NCBI GenBank assembly: GCA_023229765.1
Contig: JALNYO010000034.1
Coordinates: 1 to 43,178 of the forward strand
DNA from: Syntrophales bacterium
Lineage (GTDB): Bacteria > Desulfobacterota > Syntrophia > Syntrophales > UBA5619
Direction of reading: 5' to 3'
Length of the DNA stretch: 43,178 nt
Of the stretch, positions 7,867-16,170 are shown one piece after another. Within the stretch, counting starts at the first letter, position 1. Every line of letters starts with the position of its first letter. The notes below the pieces were generated by a model. The model was not told the DNA's origin. It was given only the letters and a program-made list of their open reading frames with translations, and did no database searches. Position numbers and translations under genes: made by a program.

Positions 7867-8892
7867 ATGGGATTCAAGGTTGTTAATGTATTCAATGTGC
7901 CGGGGGAGGATTTCGGGGATGAACTGGGTTTTCCGTTAGGTGCGACCTTAATCAACGGGGTGTGGATGCAGGAAGAGGAGATCGTCGCTCAATGCCGGGA
8001 CGCGGATGCGCTGATTGGCGTGGTTTCCGTCCAGCCCTTTAATCGTCGCCTGATGGGCGCCCTGCCTAAGTGCAGGGTCATCGCCGGCATCGGCATTGGT
8101 TATGACAAAACTGATCTGGAAGCGGCAACCGAGCAGGGGATAGCTGTGACCAATGTTCCCGACTACTGCCTGGACGAAGTTTCCGGGCTCGCAATAGGAA
8201 TGATCCTGTCCCTTGGGCACAAGTTGCTTCAGATTGACCGGGCAGTCAGGGAACGGCGTGTGGTCTTTACGGTGGACAAAAAGGCCCTCGATGAAATTGC
8301 GCGGCCCATGTTCAGGATGAGGGAGCAAACGGTGGGCATTGTGGGTTTCGGCAAGATCGGGACAGTGACGGCAATGAAGGCCAGGGGATTGGGAATGCGC
8401 GTTATTGCCCATGATCCCTATGTGCTCGGTCCGGTCATGGAAAGTAGGGGAGTTACGCCTGTGGATTTCGACACCCTGCTTAAGAAGTCTGATTTTATCA
8501 GCATTCATACCCCTCTGAACGTCGAGACTAAAAACATGTTCGGCTACGAACAATTCGGGAAGATGAAGCCCACCGCTTACTTTATCAACACTGCGCGGGG
8601 GGGATGCATGGACCAGCCGGCCTTGATCCGGGCTCTGCAGAAAAATCTCATTGCCGGCGCCGGCATAGATGTTACGACCGATGAGCCAATCGCTCAGGAT
8701 AATCCGCTCTTGGGTATGGGGAATGTGATTTTGACCGGACATAGCGCTTGGTATTCCCTGACTTCAGAGGCGGACCTGTATCGAAGACCGATGACGCAGG
8801 TGGTCCAGGCCCTCCGGGGTGAATTTCCCGTTTACACGGTCAATACGGAGGTGAAAAACAAATGGATGGCCCGCTGGGGGGTAAAGGATTGA
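7867..8892 (+). CDS. D-isomer-specific 2-hydroxyacid dehydrogenase (NAD-dependent)
   Basis: A 341-residue enzyme of the D-2-hydroxyacid/phosphoglycerate dehydrogenase family, interconverting a 2-hydroxyacid and a 2-oxoacid with NAD(H). Motifs: Rossmann GFGKIG at 160-165, catalytic Arg244 in NTARGG, Glu273 in DVTTDEP, and His292 in GHSAWYS. The open frame reaches back to 7702 inside the repeat element, but the ATG at 7867 with AAGGAG eleven bases upstream gives the family-like start MGFKVVNVF. A transcription terminator follows at 8967-8986. It lies upstream of a 2-oxoacid oxidoreductase module, so it could supply or drain the same 2-oxoacid pool; that link is inference. Confidence 0.88.
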   Translation: MGFKVVNVFNVPGEDFGDELGFPLGATLINGVWMQEEEIVAQCRDADALIGVVSVQPFNRRLMGALPKCRVIAGIGIGYDKTDLEAATEQGIAVTNVPDYCLDEVSGLAIGMILSLGHKLLQIDRAVRERRVVFTVDKKALDEIARPMFRMREQTVGIVGFGKIGTVTAMKARGLGMRVIAHDPYVLGPVMESRGVTPVDFDTLLKKSDFISIHTPLNVETKNMFGYEQFGKMKPTAYFINTARGGCMDQPALIRALQKNLIAGAGIDVTTDEPIAQDNPLLGMGNVILTGHSAWYSLTSEADLYRRPMTQVVQALRGEFPVYTVNTEVKNKWMARWGVKD

Positions 8893-9255
8893 TCTTATAG
8901 AAATGTATTGACAAAGGGGGGTGTCTTGGTTAACAGCGATTATACTGGCAAGAAATCGGCATCGGTCGCCTGTCAAGGCGTTTTTTAAGCTACTCATCAG
9001 TCAATTGTGGCTCCATGGTGGGGCTACCTGAGTAGTTACAATATTTAATGAAATAAACGATTGGAAAATATGCCGAACTCCCAGTACGAAACTGTTGCCC
9101 CTCTGTGCATGACAAATCAGATATTGTATGTTTTTATGGGGACAAACCGCATCCTTCTGGAAGCTAAAATATACTGTCGTTAACTGACGCAATTAAGTCT
9201 TCGTGTGCACCCAGTATCTGGTATTATTGTAAAAAACCGGGGGAGGTCGAATCGT
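8893..9255. other. Intergenic region between dehydrogenase and first FrhB-IorAB module
   Basis: No coding region was recognised. It holds a TTGACA-17-TAACAG promoter-like pair at 8908-8936, a terminator at 8967-8986, and AT-rich sequence leading to the ribosome binding site of the FrhB-like gene. A weak TATTAT hexamer at about 9220 could be the module's -10 but has no good -35. Confidence 0.4.
8967..8986 (+). terminator. Rho-independent terminator
   Basis: A five-base-pair stem CGCCT / AGGCG with a GTCA loop is followed directly by TTTTTT. It ends the 2-hydroxyacid dehydrogenase transcript about 75 bp past its stop codon. Confidence 0.65.
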
Positions 9256-10416
9256 ATGGAGAAGAAAGTGCTCAAAAGGGGACCGGAGGAACTTCAAAAA
9301 TATGTCCTCGAAGCACATCTCTGCACGGGGTGCGGAGCTTGTATGAATCTGTGTCCTTATTTCAGATCATACAGGGGCAAAACAACGGCGCTCTTTACCT
9401 GCGCTATTGATGAGGGGAAATGTTTTGCCTACTGCCCCAAGATAGGTGTTGATTTCGACGGACTTTCCCAGCGATTCTTCGGCAAACCGTATGACGGAAG
9501 TCCTCTCGGCCCCTATCAAACGATCACCGCGGCGTATGCTGGTGACCGGCTGAAAGGTATAGCCTCGCAGGCGGGCGGGACTGTATCGGCCCTCATCTAT
9601 TTCGCCCTTGAAAAAGGATATATTGACGGAGCGGTCCTGACAGAGAGGAAGGGACTTCTGCCTGTTCCCCGTTTTGTCACTGCTCCAGAGGATGCACTTG
9701 CCTGCAGCACCTCAAAATATACAGCGGCGCCAACCCTCTCGATGGTCAACCAGGCGCTGAGGAATGGATACAAAAATATCGGCCTCGTTGGGACTCCTTG
9801 CCAGGTGCTGGCTACGGCTCTGATGCGTTCGAATCCCTTTAATATCGAAAACTTTGTTGATTCCTTCGGGCTCGTTGTCGGGCTGTTCTGTACATGGGCA
9901 ATAGATTACCGGCTCTTTGAACCATTCCTCGCTGAGCAAACCGAGATCAGCCGGATTAGAAAGATTGATATCCCCCCCCCTCCCTCTGAGATTATGGAGG
10001 TTTTCGTGAATAACGGGAATAAACTGGAGATACCATTGAACGAAATCCGCAAGCTCGTTCCCAACGGCTGCTCCTACTGCATTGATATGACTTCCGAGTT
10101 TTCCGATCTCTCCGTGGGGGTAATGGAAGGCAGACCCGATATGAACACCTTGCTTGTCAGAACGGAGCGGGGGAGAAAGGTCGTCGAGGAGGCCGAAAAG
10201 GAGGGATATCTAATCCTTGCGGAGATACCGGAGGAAAACCTTGAGCACCTGACCTGGGCGGCTGGGAACAAGAAGCGGCGCGGCCTCGCCAAGGCACAAA
10301 GTGAAGGTATGATCAATACGAAGGGTGACGTGAAAGCCTACATGAGGATGAATCCCCAAGTCCTTGAACGGCTGGCTGCACAAGCTACGGGAGGGTGCGA
10401 TGTCTTATCTGACTGA
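9256..10416 (+). CDS. FrhB-like iron-sulfur flavoprotein (F420 hydrogenase/dehydrogenase beta family), copy 1
   Basis: A 386-residue COG1035-type protein. Near residues 22-34 it has a ferredoxin motif CTGCGACMNLCP; a second Cys set C-x6-C-x3-CP (FTCAIDEGKCFAYCP) follows at about 49-62 in place of a normal second CxxC motif. The FrhB_FdhB domains continue with SQAGGTVSALI, GTPCQVLA and CSYCIDMTSEFSDLSVG. Family members use FAD and clusters to pass electrons to F420 or other acceptors. The start is the ATG at 9256 with a GGGGGAGG site; the frame is open further upstream. Its stop overlaps the start of iorA by 17 bp, so it is translationally coupled to IorAB and is likely a third subunit or dedicated electron partner. 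A paralogue lies at 17690. Confidence 0.85.
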   Translation: MEKKVLKRGPEELQKYVLEAHLCTGCGACMNLCPYFRSYRGKTTALFTCAIDEGKCFAYCPKIGVDFDGLSQRFFGKPYDGSPLGPYQTITAAYAGDRLKGIASQAGGTVSALIYFALEKGYIDGAVLTERKGLLPVPRFVTAPEDALACSTSKYTAAPTLSMVNQALRNGYKNIGLVGTPCQVLATALMRSNPFNIENFVDSFGLVVGLFCTWAIDYRLFEPFLAEQTEISRIRKIDIPPPPSEIMEVFVNNGNKLEIPLNEIRKLVPNGCSYCIDMTSEFSDLSVGVMEGRPDMNTLLVRTERGRKVVEEAEKEGYLILAEIPEENLEHLTWAAGNKKRRGLAKAQSEGMINTKGDVKAYMRMNPQVLERLAAQATGGCDVLSD

Positions 10417-12337
10417 TACGAAAGAAGGCGCTTCATACCTGGTTATGGGAAACGAAGCAATCGTCCGGGGCGCCCTGGAGGCGGGCGTCAATGTTGCCAG
10501 CGGGTATCCGGGAACTCCCTCATCGGAGATCATCGAAAGCCTCTCCACGGTAGCCCGGGAGCGCAATCTTTACGTCGAGTGGTCTGTCAACGAGAAGGTG
10601 GCCCTCGAGGTGGCGGCGGCGGCGTCCTTCTCCAAGCTGCGGTCATTGTGCGCCATGAAACAGAACGGCGTAAATGTGGCATCCGATTTTCTGCTCCATC
10701 TTGCTGGTTCAGGAACCAGGGGGGGATTTGTCTTGGTTGCCTGCGACGATCCGGGCGCTCTCTCCAGCGTCAACGAAGGTGAATCCCGATACTTCGCGCG
10801 GCTTATGGAGATCCCGCTTCTGGAACCGGGCACGTTTCAGGAGGCGAAGGACATGACCAGGTGGGCCTTCGAACTTTCGGAAGAACTCAAACAGATCGTA
10901 GTCGTCAGGAGTGTGACCCGTATGTCCCACGCCAGCGGGAATATAACCTTCGGCAAACTCACCGATAAAAAAAGGATAGCCGAATTCAAGTTCGACGGTC
11001 TCATCCTCGATCCCGACGCTGGAATAGTCATCAGCGTCCCCGTAGCTTGGAAACATCAGCAGCAGCAGGAAAAGATCAAAAAAGCGCAAGAGATATTCGA
11101 GGACAGTCCCTTCAATACCTATGAGGGTGCCGAAAACCCGGATCTCCTGCTCGTCACGAGCAGCGCCTGCTATCTCTACAGCAAGGAGGCGATCGCCGTT
11201 CTCGGCGTGGAGGATCGTGTCGGTCTTCTGAAGATAGGGACGACCTGGCCCCTGCCGCCGAGGCTGATGGCAAAGCACCTCTCGCGGACGGATCGGGTAA
11301 TGGTGGTGGAAGAGGTACTCCCCTTTCTTGAGGAAAATTTGAAGATCCTGGCCGCCGAAAAGGCAGCCGAGATCGGGATAAAAACTTTCTACGGAAAGAA
11401 CGATGGGACCATTCCAATGACGGAAGAGCTGAATCCCGATCTGGTCATCGCGGCACTGAAGACCGTCATGGGAATCGACTATAACTCCGTCCCGGACGAA
11501 TACACGCGGGCGGCGCAGAGTTCCGTCGTTTCCAGCGCGCCGGTGCGGGAGCAGGTCTTCTGTCCCGGTTGTCCGCACCGGGCTTCTTTCTTCAGCATTC
11601 ATAACGCCCTTGAGATGGACGGCCGAAAAGGCTTTGTCTGCGGGGACATCGGGTGCTATTCCATGGGCATCGGTGCCACGGGATTTCGCTCCATCAAAAC
11701 ACTGCACTCCATGGGTTCCGGGACAGGTATCGCCAGCGGATTCGGGAAACTGGGACAATTTGGAATGAACCAGCCCATCCTGGCGGTATGCGGGGACTCG
11801 ACCTTCTATCATTCAGTGATTCCCGCTCTTGTCAATGCTGTCCATAATAGGTCCAATCTAACCTTGGTAGTGTTGGACAACAACGGTACGGCGATGACTG
11901 GCTTCCAACCCCACCCGGGCCTGGACTGCAACGTTCTCGGCGAGGCGGTCCCCCCGATCGATATCGCCAGGATATGCGAGGCTATTGGTGCACGGGTCGA
12001 GATCAGAGATCCCTTTGAACTGGAGAATACCCGGGAAACATTGAATGAACTGATTGAGGATGCAAGCGGCGTCAAGGTACTGATCATGCGTAAGGCCTGC
12101 GCCCTCAGTCCCCAGAGGAAACACAAAAAAGATTATACTGTTTATGTTGATCAAGACCTCTGTTGGGGAGAGAAATGCGGCTGCGGGCGCTTCTGCACCC
12201 GAATATTCGGATGTCCCGGCCTCATCTGGAACGAGGCGAAGCAGAAGGCGGAGATTGATGAAGTCATCTGTACAGGGTGCGGCGTCTGTGCCGATATATG
12301 CCCGCAGGGCGCAATCAAACGGGAGGAGGCGGCATAG
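10400..12337 (+). CDS. iorA: Indolepyruvate ferredoxin oxidoreductase, alpha subunit, copy 1
   Basis: A 645-residue thiamine-diphosphate enzyme subunit that oxidatively decarboxylates aryl- or other 2-oxoacids to acyl-CoA with ferredoxin as acceptor. The N-terminal pyrimidine-binding domain shows GNEAIVRGALEAG and SGYPGTPSSEI; the TPP/Mg site is GDIGCYSMG ... CGDSTFYHS ... VLDNNGTAMTGFQPHPG in the last third. The C-terminus is a two-cluster ferredoxin domain; the second motif CTGCGVCADICP is standard, the first is expanded with five Cys (CWGEKCGCGRFCTRIFGCP). The length fits IorA. It overlaps the FrhB-like gene and is 3 bp before iorB. IorA family enzymes may prefer phenylpyruvate, indolepyruvate or others; specificity cannot be read here. 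Confidence 0.93.
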   Translation: MSYLTDTKEGASYLVMGNEAIVRGALEAGVNVASGYPGTPSSEIIESLSTVARERNLYVEWSVNEKVALEVAAAASFSKLRSLCAMKQNGVNVASDFLLHLAGSGTRGGFVLVACDDPGALSSVNEGESRYFARLMEIPLLEPGTFQEAKDMTRWAFELSEELKQIVVVRSVTRMSHASGNITFGKLTDKKRIAEFKFDGLILDPDAGIVISVPVAWKHQQQQEKIKKAQEIFEDSPFNTYEGAENPDLLLVTSSACYLYSKEAIAVLGVEDRVGLLKIGTTWPLPPRLMAKHLSRTDRVMVVEEVLPFLEENLKILAAEKAAEIGIKTFYGKNDGTIPMTEELNPDLVIAALKTVMGIDYNSVPDEYTRAAQSSVVSSAPVREQVFCPGCPHRASFFSIHNALEMDGRKGFVCGDIGCYSMGIGATGFRSIKTLHSMGSGTGIASGFGKLGQFGMNQPILAVCGDSTFYHSVIPALVNAVHNRSNLTLVVLDNNGTAMTGFQPHPGLDCNVLGEAVPPIDIARICEAIGARVEIRDPFELENTRETLNELIEDASGVKVLIMRKACALSPQRKHKKDYTVYVDQDLCWGEKCGCGRFCTRIFGCPGLIWNEAKQKAEIDEVICTGCGVCADICPQGAIKREEAA

Positions 12338-12340
12338 GCA

Positions 12341-12961
12341 ATGACTGTGAAACGATTATTCAAGGATCCTTACAATATCATAATCGCCGGTGTAGGCGGC
12401 CAGGGGAACGTCATGGCCTCCCGTATGTTGTCAAATATTCTGGTGCATAAAGGGTACAACATCACTATCGGAGAAACCTTCGGCGCCTCGCAGCGGGGGG
12501 GCTCGGTCATGAGCCATATCAGGGTATCCTCCCTGTCGAGCTGGAGCCCCCAGATGCCAAAAGGGAAGGCCGACGTGGTGGTAACGCTTGAACCGATCGA
12601 AGCGATACGAGTGTTGGCCGGATACGGCAATCCCGCGGTGAAGGTGCTCACGAACACCCGCGCCATCTATCCCGCAGGCGTCATAGCCGGAAACCTCTCC
12701 TATCCGACGTTCGATGAAATCAGGGAGACGCTGAAAAAGCTGTCGAGCCGCGTCTGGTTTATCGACGCTACCGATGAGGCGGTCAAATTAGGCAATTCGA
12801 TACTGGGGAATATCATCATGATCGGCGCCTTGTCGACCGTGGATGACCTCCCTGTCGGCCGCGACGACTTCAAGGAGATCCTCTCACGCATCCTCCCCGC
12901 GGAGAAGATGGACGACAACCTCAAGGCCTTCGACCTGGGGGTGGCGATGATGAAGAAATAG
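12341..12961 (+). CDS. iorB: Indolepyruvate ferredoxin oxidoreductase, beta subunit, copy 1
   Basis: A 206-residue gamma-type POR domain protein, partner of IorA. Characteristic motifs: IIIAGVGGQGNVMASRMLS near residues 13-31, ETFGASQRGGSVMSHIR near 45-61, and KGKADVVVTLEPIEAIR. It follows iorA with a 3-bp gap. Together IorAB make the heteromeric 2-oxoacid:ferredoxin oxidoreductase. No further gene follows closely: the next ORF (crotonase) begins 95 bp on with different base composition. Confidence 0.93.
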   Translation: MTVKRLFKDPYNIIIAGVGGQGNVMASRMLSNILVHKGYNITIGETFGASQRGGSVMSHIRVSSLSSWSPQMPKGKADVVVTLEPIEAIRVLAGYGNPAVKVLTNTRAIYPAGVIAGNLSYPTFDEIRETLKKLSSRVWFIDATDEAVKLGNSILGNIIMIGALSTVDDLPVGRDDFKEILSRILPAEKMDDNLKAFDLGVAMMKK

Positions 12962-13056
12962 CGTTGGCAACCAGCCCGCTGCTCCTGCTCCAGGCATAGG
13001 CGTGATTACTGGCGCATAGAGATAAAATTGACAAATAAATTACAGGAGGGTGAATT

Positions 13057-13839
13057 TTGGATTACAAGTATCTTCTCTTGACTAAAGAAAATGGGATCGC
13101 AGTAGTTACCGTCAATCGTCCTGAATGTCTAAATGCTCTTAATAGCGAGGTTCTTTCTGAGCTATACCAAATGTTCGTCCACATTGAGAAAGACCCGGAG
13201 GTAAGGGTCATTATCCTAACCGGCAGCGGGGATAAAGCCTTCATCGCTGGTGCTGATATTCTGGAAATGTCCGATCAAGATAGCGTAACCATAGAAAATT
13301 TTATTGTAAATGGAAGAATGGCTTTAGATAAAATTTATAATATCAATAAACCGGTTATCGCTGCCATTAACGGTTATGCCTTTGGAGGTGGAAATGAAGT
13401 AGCCCTTTGCTGTGATCTAAGAATTGCCTCTGAAAATGCCAAATTCGGGCAATTGGAAATAAACCTGGGAATTGTTCCTGGCGGCGGATCTATACAAAGG
13501 CTTACAAGGTTAATCGGCATGACCAAAGCTAAAGAAATAGTCTACACCGGGGACATAATTGATGCTGAAACCGCCCTTAAAATCGGTTTTATTAATAACG
13601 TTGTTCCTCAGGATAAACTTATGAATGAAGCGAAAGCCTTGGCGAATAAATTGATTAGCAAGAGCGGAGTGACCTTGGCTTATATCAAGAAATGCTTTAA
13701 TACGGGCGCCGATTTGAGCCTGTCAGCCGGCCTGGATTTGGATGAGTCCTATTTTGCCCGCTGCTTTTCCACTTATGACCAGAAAGAAGGCATGAAGGCC
13801 TTTTTAGAAAAAAGAAAACCTGGATTTAAGAATAAATAA
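13057..13839 (+). CDS. Enoyl-CoA hydratase/isomerase family (crotonase)
   Basis: A 260-residue crotonase. Visible: the substrate loop NRPECLNALNSEVLSEL, FIAGADILEM, oxyanion-hole glycines in NGYAFGGGNEVALCCDLRIA, and LEINLGIVPGGGSIQRL. Both glutamates used by true hydratases (NEVAL and LEINLG) are present, so hydration of a 2-enoyl-CoA is plausible. The start is TTG at 13057 with ACAGGAGGG six bases upstream. The gene is visibly AT-richer than its neighbours and favours A/T-ending codons (AAT, AAA, TTA), which suggests recent acquisition. It could act on CoA esters from the oxidoreductase module or be an unrelated beta-oxidation gene. Confidence 0.9.
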   Translation: MDYKYLLLTKENGIAVVTVNRPECLNALNSEVLSELYQMFVHIEKDPEVRVIILTGSGDKAFIAGADILEMSDQDSVTIENFIVNGRMALDKIYNINKPVIAAINGYAFGGGNEVALCCDLRIASENAKFGQLEINLGIVPGGGSIQRLTRLIGMTKAKEIVYTGDIIDAETALKIGFINNVVPQDKLMNEAKALANKLISKSGVTLAYIKKCFNTGADLSLSAGLDLDESYFARCFSTYDQKEGMKAFLEKRKPGFKNK

Positions 13840-13841
13840 CT

Positions 13842-13995
13842 ATTTCAGTGCCTTGAAAAAGTATTGAATCGCGTTTTCTGTGGATGCTTCATAAGCTTCG
13901 ATCAATCTAATGTCTGCCTGCCATATGGCATGCAGATTTGTCGCGGATCCGGTGTGAATGATTGATGGGCGTTTTCTCGATAATTATGGTATGAA
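13842..13995 (-). pseudogene. Possible C-terminal remnant of an unidentified gene
   Basis: On the minus strand an open stretch of about 45 codons ends at a TAG just after the crotonase stop; it contains HTGSATNLHAIWQADIRLIE and ends NAIQYFFKALK. The composition looks protein-like, but there is no start codon with a ribosome binding site and a stop lies a few codons upstream. I do not recognise it. It may be the 3' end of a gene broken by the same rearrangement that removed most of the adjacent molybdopterin oxidoreductase. Confidence 0.25.
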
Positions 13996-14321
13996 GCCGA
14001 CTACCAGCGGTGGAGATCCATCCGGACGCGGCGGCAAAAGAGGGAATCAGCGATGGCGACTGGGTCATCATCGAGTCGCTCCGGGGCAAGATCCGGCAGC
14101 GGGCCGCCAAGCTTACTTACGGGATTGCCCCCGATGTAATCGCCGCCCAGCATGCCTGGTGGTTTCCGGAAAAAAGTGACCCGTGGCACGGCTGGGAAGA
14201 GTCCAACGTCAATATCCTGACCGACGATGCCTTCGCAAGCTGCGACCCGGCCATGGGGGCAAACCATATCCGCAGCCTGCTCTGCCGGATCTATCCCGAG
14301 GACGAAAGGAAAGGCCGATGA
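13995..14321 (+). pseudogene. Molybdopterin oxidoreductase, C-terminal remnant
   Basis: About 108 codons encode the molydopterin-dinucleotide-binding domain that ends DMSO-reductase-family catalytic subunits: LPAVEIHPDAAAKEGISDGD, WVIIESLRGKIRQRA, IAPDVIAAQHAWWFPEK, GWEESNVNILT. The family is usually about 700 residues, so some 600 residues including the N-terminal 4Fe-4S and most Mo-cofactor contacts are missing. The frame is closed by a stop at 13992. The 3' end is intact and overlaps the next gene by 4 bp (ATGA). Confidence 0.8.
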
Positions 14322-14758
14322 ACCTGGAAATTACCGAGGAGAAGTGCTGGGGATGCAAGACCTGCGAGGTGGCCTGCAAGCAGGAGAATCAGGTTCCCGA
14401 CGGTGTAAAGCTTCTCCGCATATCGGAAGACGGGCCGAGACAGGTCAACGGCGAGTGGCACTTCGTCTTCCGGGTGAACCGTTGCCGCCATTGTGAAGAG
14501 CCGCCTTGCGTTGCCGCCTGCCCGGAGACGGCGATCGGGAAGCGGGAAGACGGCATCGTTATTCTGTACCAGGACAAATGCACCGGCTGCTGCTCCTGCG
14601 TCGCGGTTTGCCCTTACAACGCCATCGCCTATGACGAAACATCCGGAGTTGCGCTGAAGTGCAACCTCTGTCACCACCGCATAGAAAAAGGCTTGCTGTC
14701 GGCGTGCGCCGACAACGTTTGTCTTGCCCACTGCATTAACCTGGACGTCGCCTGCTGA
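14318..14758 (+). CDS. 4Fe-4S dicluster electron-transfer subunit of a molybdopterin oxidoreductase
   Basis: A 146-residue polyferredoxin of the DmsB/NrfC type, with cysteine motifs CWGCKTCEVACKQEN (residues 9-23), CRHCEEPPCVAACP, CTGCCSCVAVCP and CNLCHHR, enough for up to four clusters. It normally carries electrons between the Mo subunit and a membrane anchor or other partner. It starts at an ATG overlapping the stop of the catalytic-subunit remnant, so it was clearly an operon partner. With the catalytic gene truncated it is an orphan. The terminal CLAHCINLDVAC looks like a natural family ending rather than a cut. Confidence 0.85.
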   Translation: MNLEITEEKCWGCKTCEVACKQENQVPDGVKLLRISEDGPRQVNGEWHFVFRVNRCRHCEEPPCVAACPETAIGKREDGIVILYQDKCTGCCSCVAVCPYNAIAYDETSGVALKCNLCHHRIEKGLLSACADNVCLAHCINLDVAC

Positions 14759-14788
14759 AGCTTTTCAGTGCCTTTTCGCCTGTGCTGG

Positions 14789-15970
14789 CTATTTCCCGCG
14801 GGCTTCCTTCTGCAGTTTCTTTACCATGTCGGCTTTCTCCCACGGATAGTTATCCATGAAGAGCGTCTTCGGGATCCGGCGGTAGGTTTCGCTGTTGAGA
14901 AGATCAAAACGCCCGATCATCCCTGCCGGGGTGAGGTCAAACAGCTTGGCCACTAATTCCTCAAGCTTTCGGTCGCCTGTTTTAGCCGTCCCGAAGCTGT
15001 CGATGTAAACGGAAAAAGGCTGGGCGACGCCGATGGCATAGGAGAGCTGGACGGAGCATTTTGTGGCAAGCCCCGCGGCGACGATGTTTTTGGCGACATG
15101 ACGGGCGCCGAAGGCGGCCGAGCAGTCCACTTTTTCCGGCGTTTTATTGACAACCGCGCCGCCTCCGAGCTGGGCGCCCGGATATCCGCCATACGCCTGG
15201 ACGACAAGCTTCCTGCCGGTTATCCCGGAGTCTGCCGCGCTGCAGGAGTTTATCGCCTGCCATTCGCCGGTGGGATTGAACATGAATTCAGTATTCTTAT
15301 CCACGTAACCTTTCAGGACGTCAAAGGCGAGCTTGCGGGCCTTTTTTTCCACCAGTTCTCTTTTGCCTTTCACAAAGCGATAGTCAATGGCATTTGACAT
15401 GAGCACCTTAGCCAGGCGAACGGGCTTGCCTGTTTTGTCGTTATATTCTACCGAGACCTGCCCCTTGCCGTCCGGGGCAAAGATGGGATCGCCGCAGTCT
15501 TCAAAGGCTCTCATCATTTTTGTGGCAAGGACATAAGGAAGCGGGAGCAGCTCCGGCGTTTCGTCACAGGCAAATCCGTACATGATTCCCTGATCGCCCG
15601 CCCCGATCTCCTTGTATTTACCTGAATCGGCGCGGGTGCCCATGTTGATGTCCGGGGACTGAGGAATAATGGCGTTCAGAACGCCAATGGAGTTGCCGTT
15701 CAGGCCGACGGCGATATCGTTGTATCCGATGCTGAGAACGGTTTCCCGAACAATCTTGTCAAGGTCAATCCAGGCCCTGGTGCTGACCTCCCCGCCGACG
15801 ACGCAAAGCCCTTTGCCGAGGAAGACCTCGATGCCGCAGTGGGGCATATTGTTGATGTCCATCCCGAGCTTTTTCTCCTGGTCAAGGATGGTGGCGATGA
15901 CGTGCGCGGCGATCGTATCCGCAACGATATCCGGATGTCCAATCTTGATGCTTTCCGATGTGATCTGCAT
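14789..15970 (-). CDS. metK: S-adenosylmethionine synthetase, divergent form
   Basis: A 393-residue methionine adenosyltransferase (ATP + methionine to SAM). Recognised by ITSESIKIGHPDIVADTI at the N-terminus, GAGDQGIMYGFA near residue 120, and the central-domain glycine loop GGGAVVNKTPEKVDCSAAF with AYAIGVAQPFSVYID. It departs from typical MetK at usually fixed positions: GHPDK is GHPDI, and the GGGAFSGKDPxKVDRSAAY loop has VVNKT for FSGKD and Cys for Arg. Lys in NKT and EKVD are kept. The start is the ATG at 15970 behind AAAAGGAG. A hairpin with a U-run lies in its leader. Housekeeping function is likely, though a specialised SAM synthetase paralogue is possible. Confidence 0.88.
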   Translation of the reverse strand: MQITSESIKIGHPDIVADTIAAHVIATILDQEKKLGMDINNMPHCGIEVFLGKGLCVVGGEVSTRAWIDLDKIVRETVLSIGYNDIAVGLNGNSIGVLNAIIPQSPDINMGTRADSGKYKEIGAGDQGIMYGFACDETPELLPLPYVLATKMMRAFEDCGDPIFAPDGKGQVSVEYNDKTGKPVRLAKVLMSNAIDYRFVKGKRELVEKKARKLAFDVLKGYVDKNTEFMFNPTGEWQAINSCSAADSGITGRKLVVQAYGGYPGAQLGGGAVVNKTPEKVDCSAAFGARHVAKNIVAAGLATKCSVQLSYAIGVAQPFSVYIDSFGTAKTGDRKLEELVAKLFDLTPAGMIGRFDLLNSETYRRIPKTLFMDNYPWEKADMVKKLQKEARGK

Positions 15971-16007
15971 TTTTGTCTCCTTTTATAAGTTTAGTTTTCC
16001 CAAAACG

Positions 16008-16033
16008 AAAAAACCCGCGCCAGAGCGCGGGTT
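16008..16033 (-). terminator. Terminator-like hairpin in the metK leader
   Basis: On the minus strand, AACCCGCGC / GCGCGGGTT (nine base pairs, TCTG loop) is followed by a run of U, about 40 bases before the metK start. It would stop transcripts entering from upstream, or act as an attenuator for metK. I see no known SAM riboswitch pattern next to it. Confidence 0.6.
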
Positions 16034-16170
16034 ATAATTCACATGCACTTTAGCACATTTATATAGCGGAGCAATTGACATAAATTCCCGCTTCCGGCGC
16101 GGTGAATACGTCACGAAAAATAAAAAGTCAAGGAAAATATCAGAGACGTTCAAAAAAAGAAAATTTTTGC

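Noticed and set aside
10709..11812. 367-residue minus-strand ORF
   Set aside because: Antisense shadow of iorA in GC-rich codons; the iorA thiamine and ferredoxin motifs identify the real frame.
15971..16170. SAM riboswitch upstream of metK
   Set aside because: Only a simple terminator-like hairpin was seen; none of the known SAM aptamer cores could be recognised by eye.
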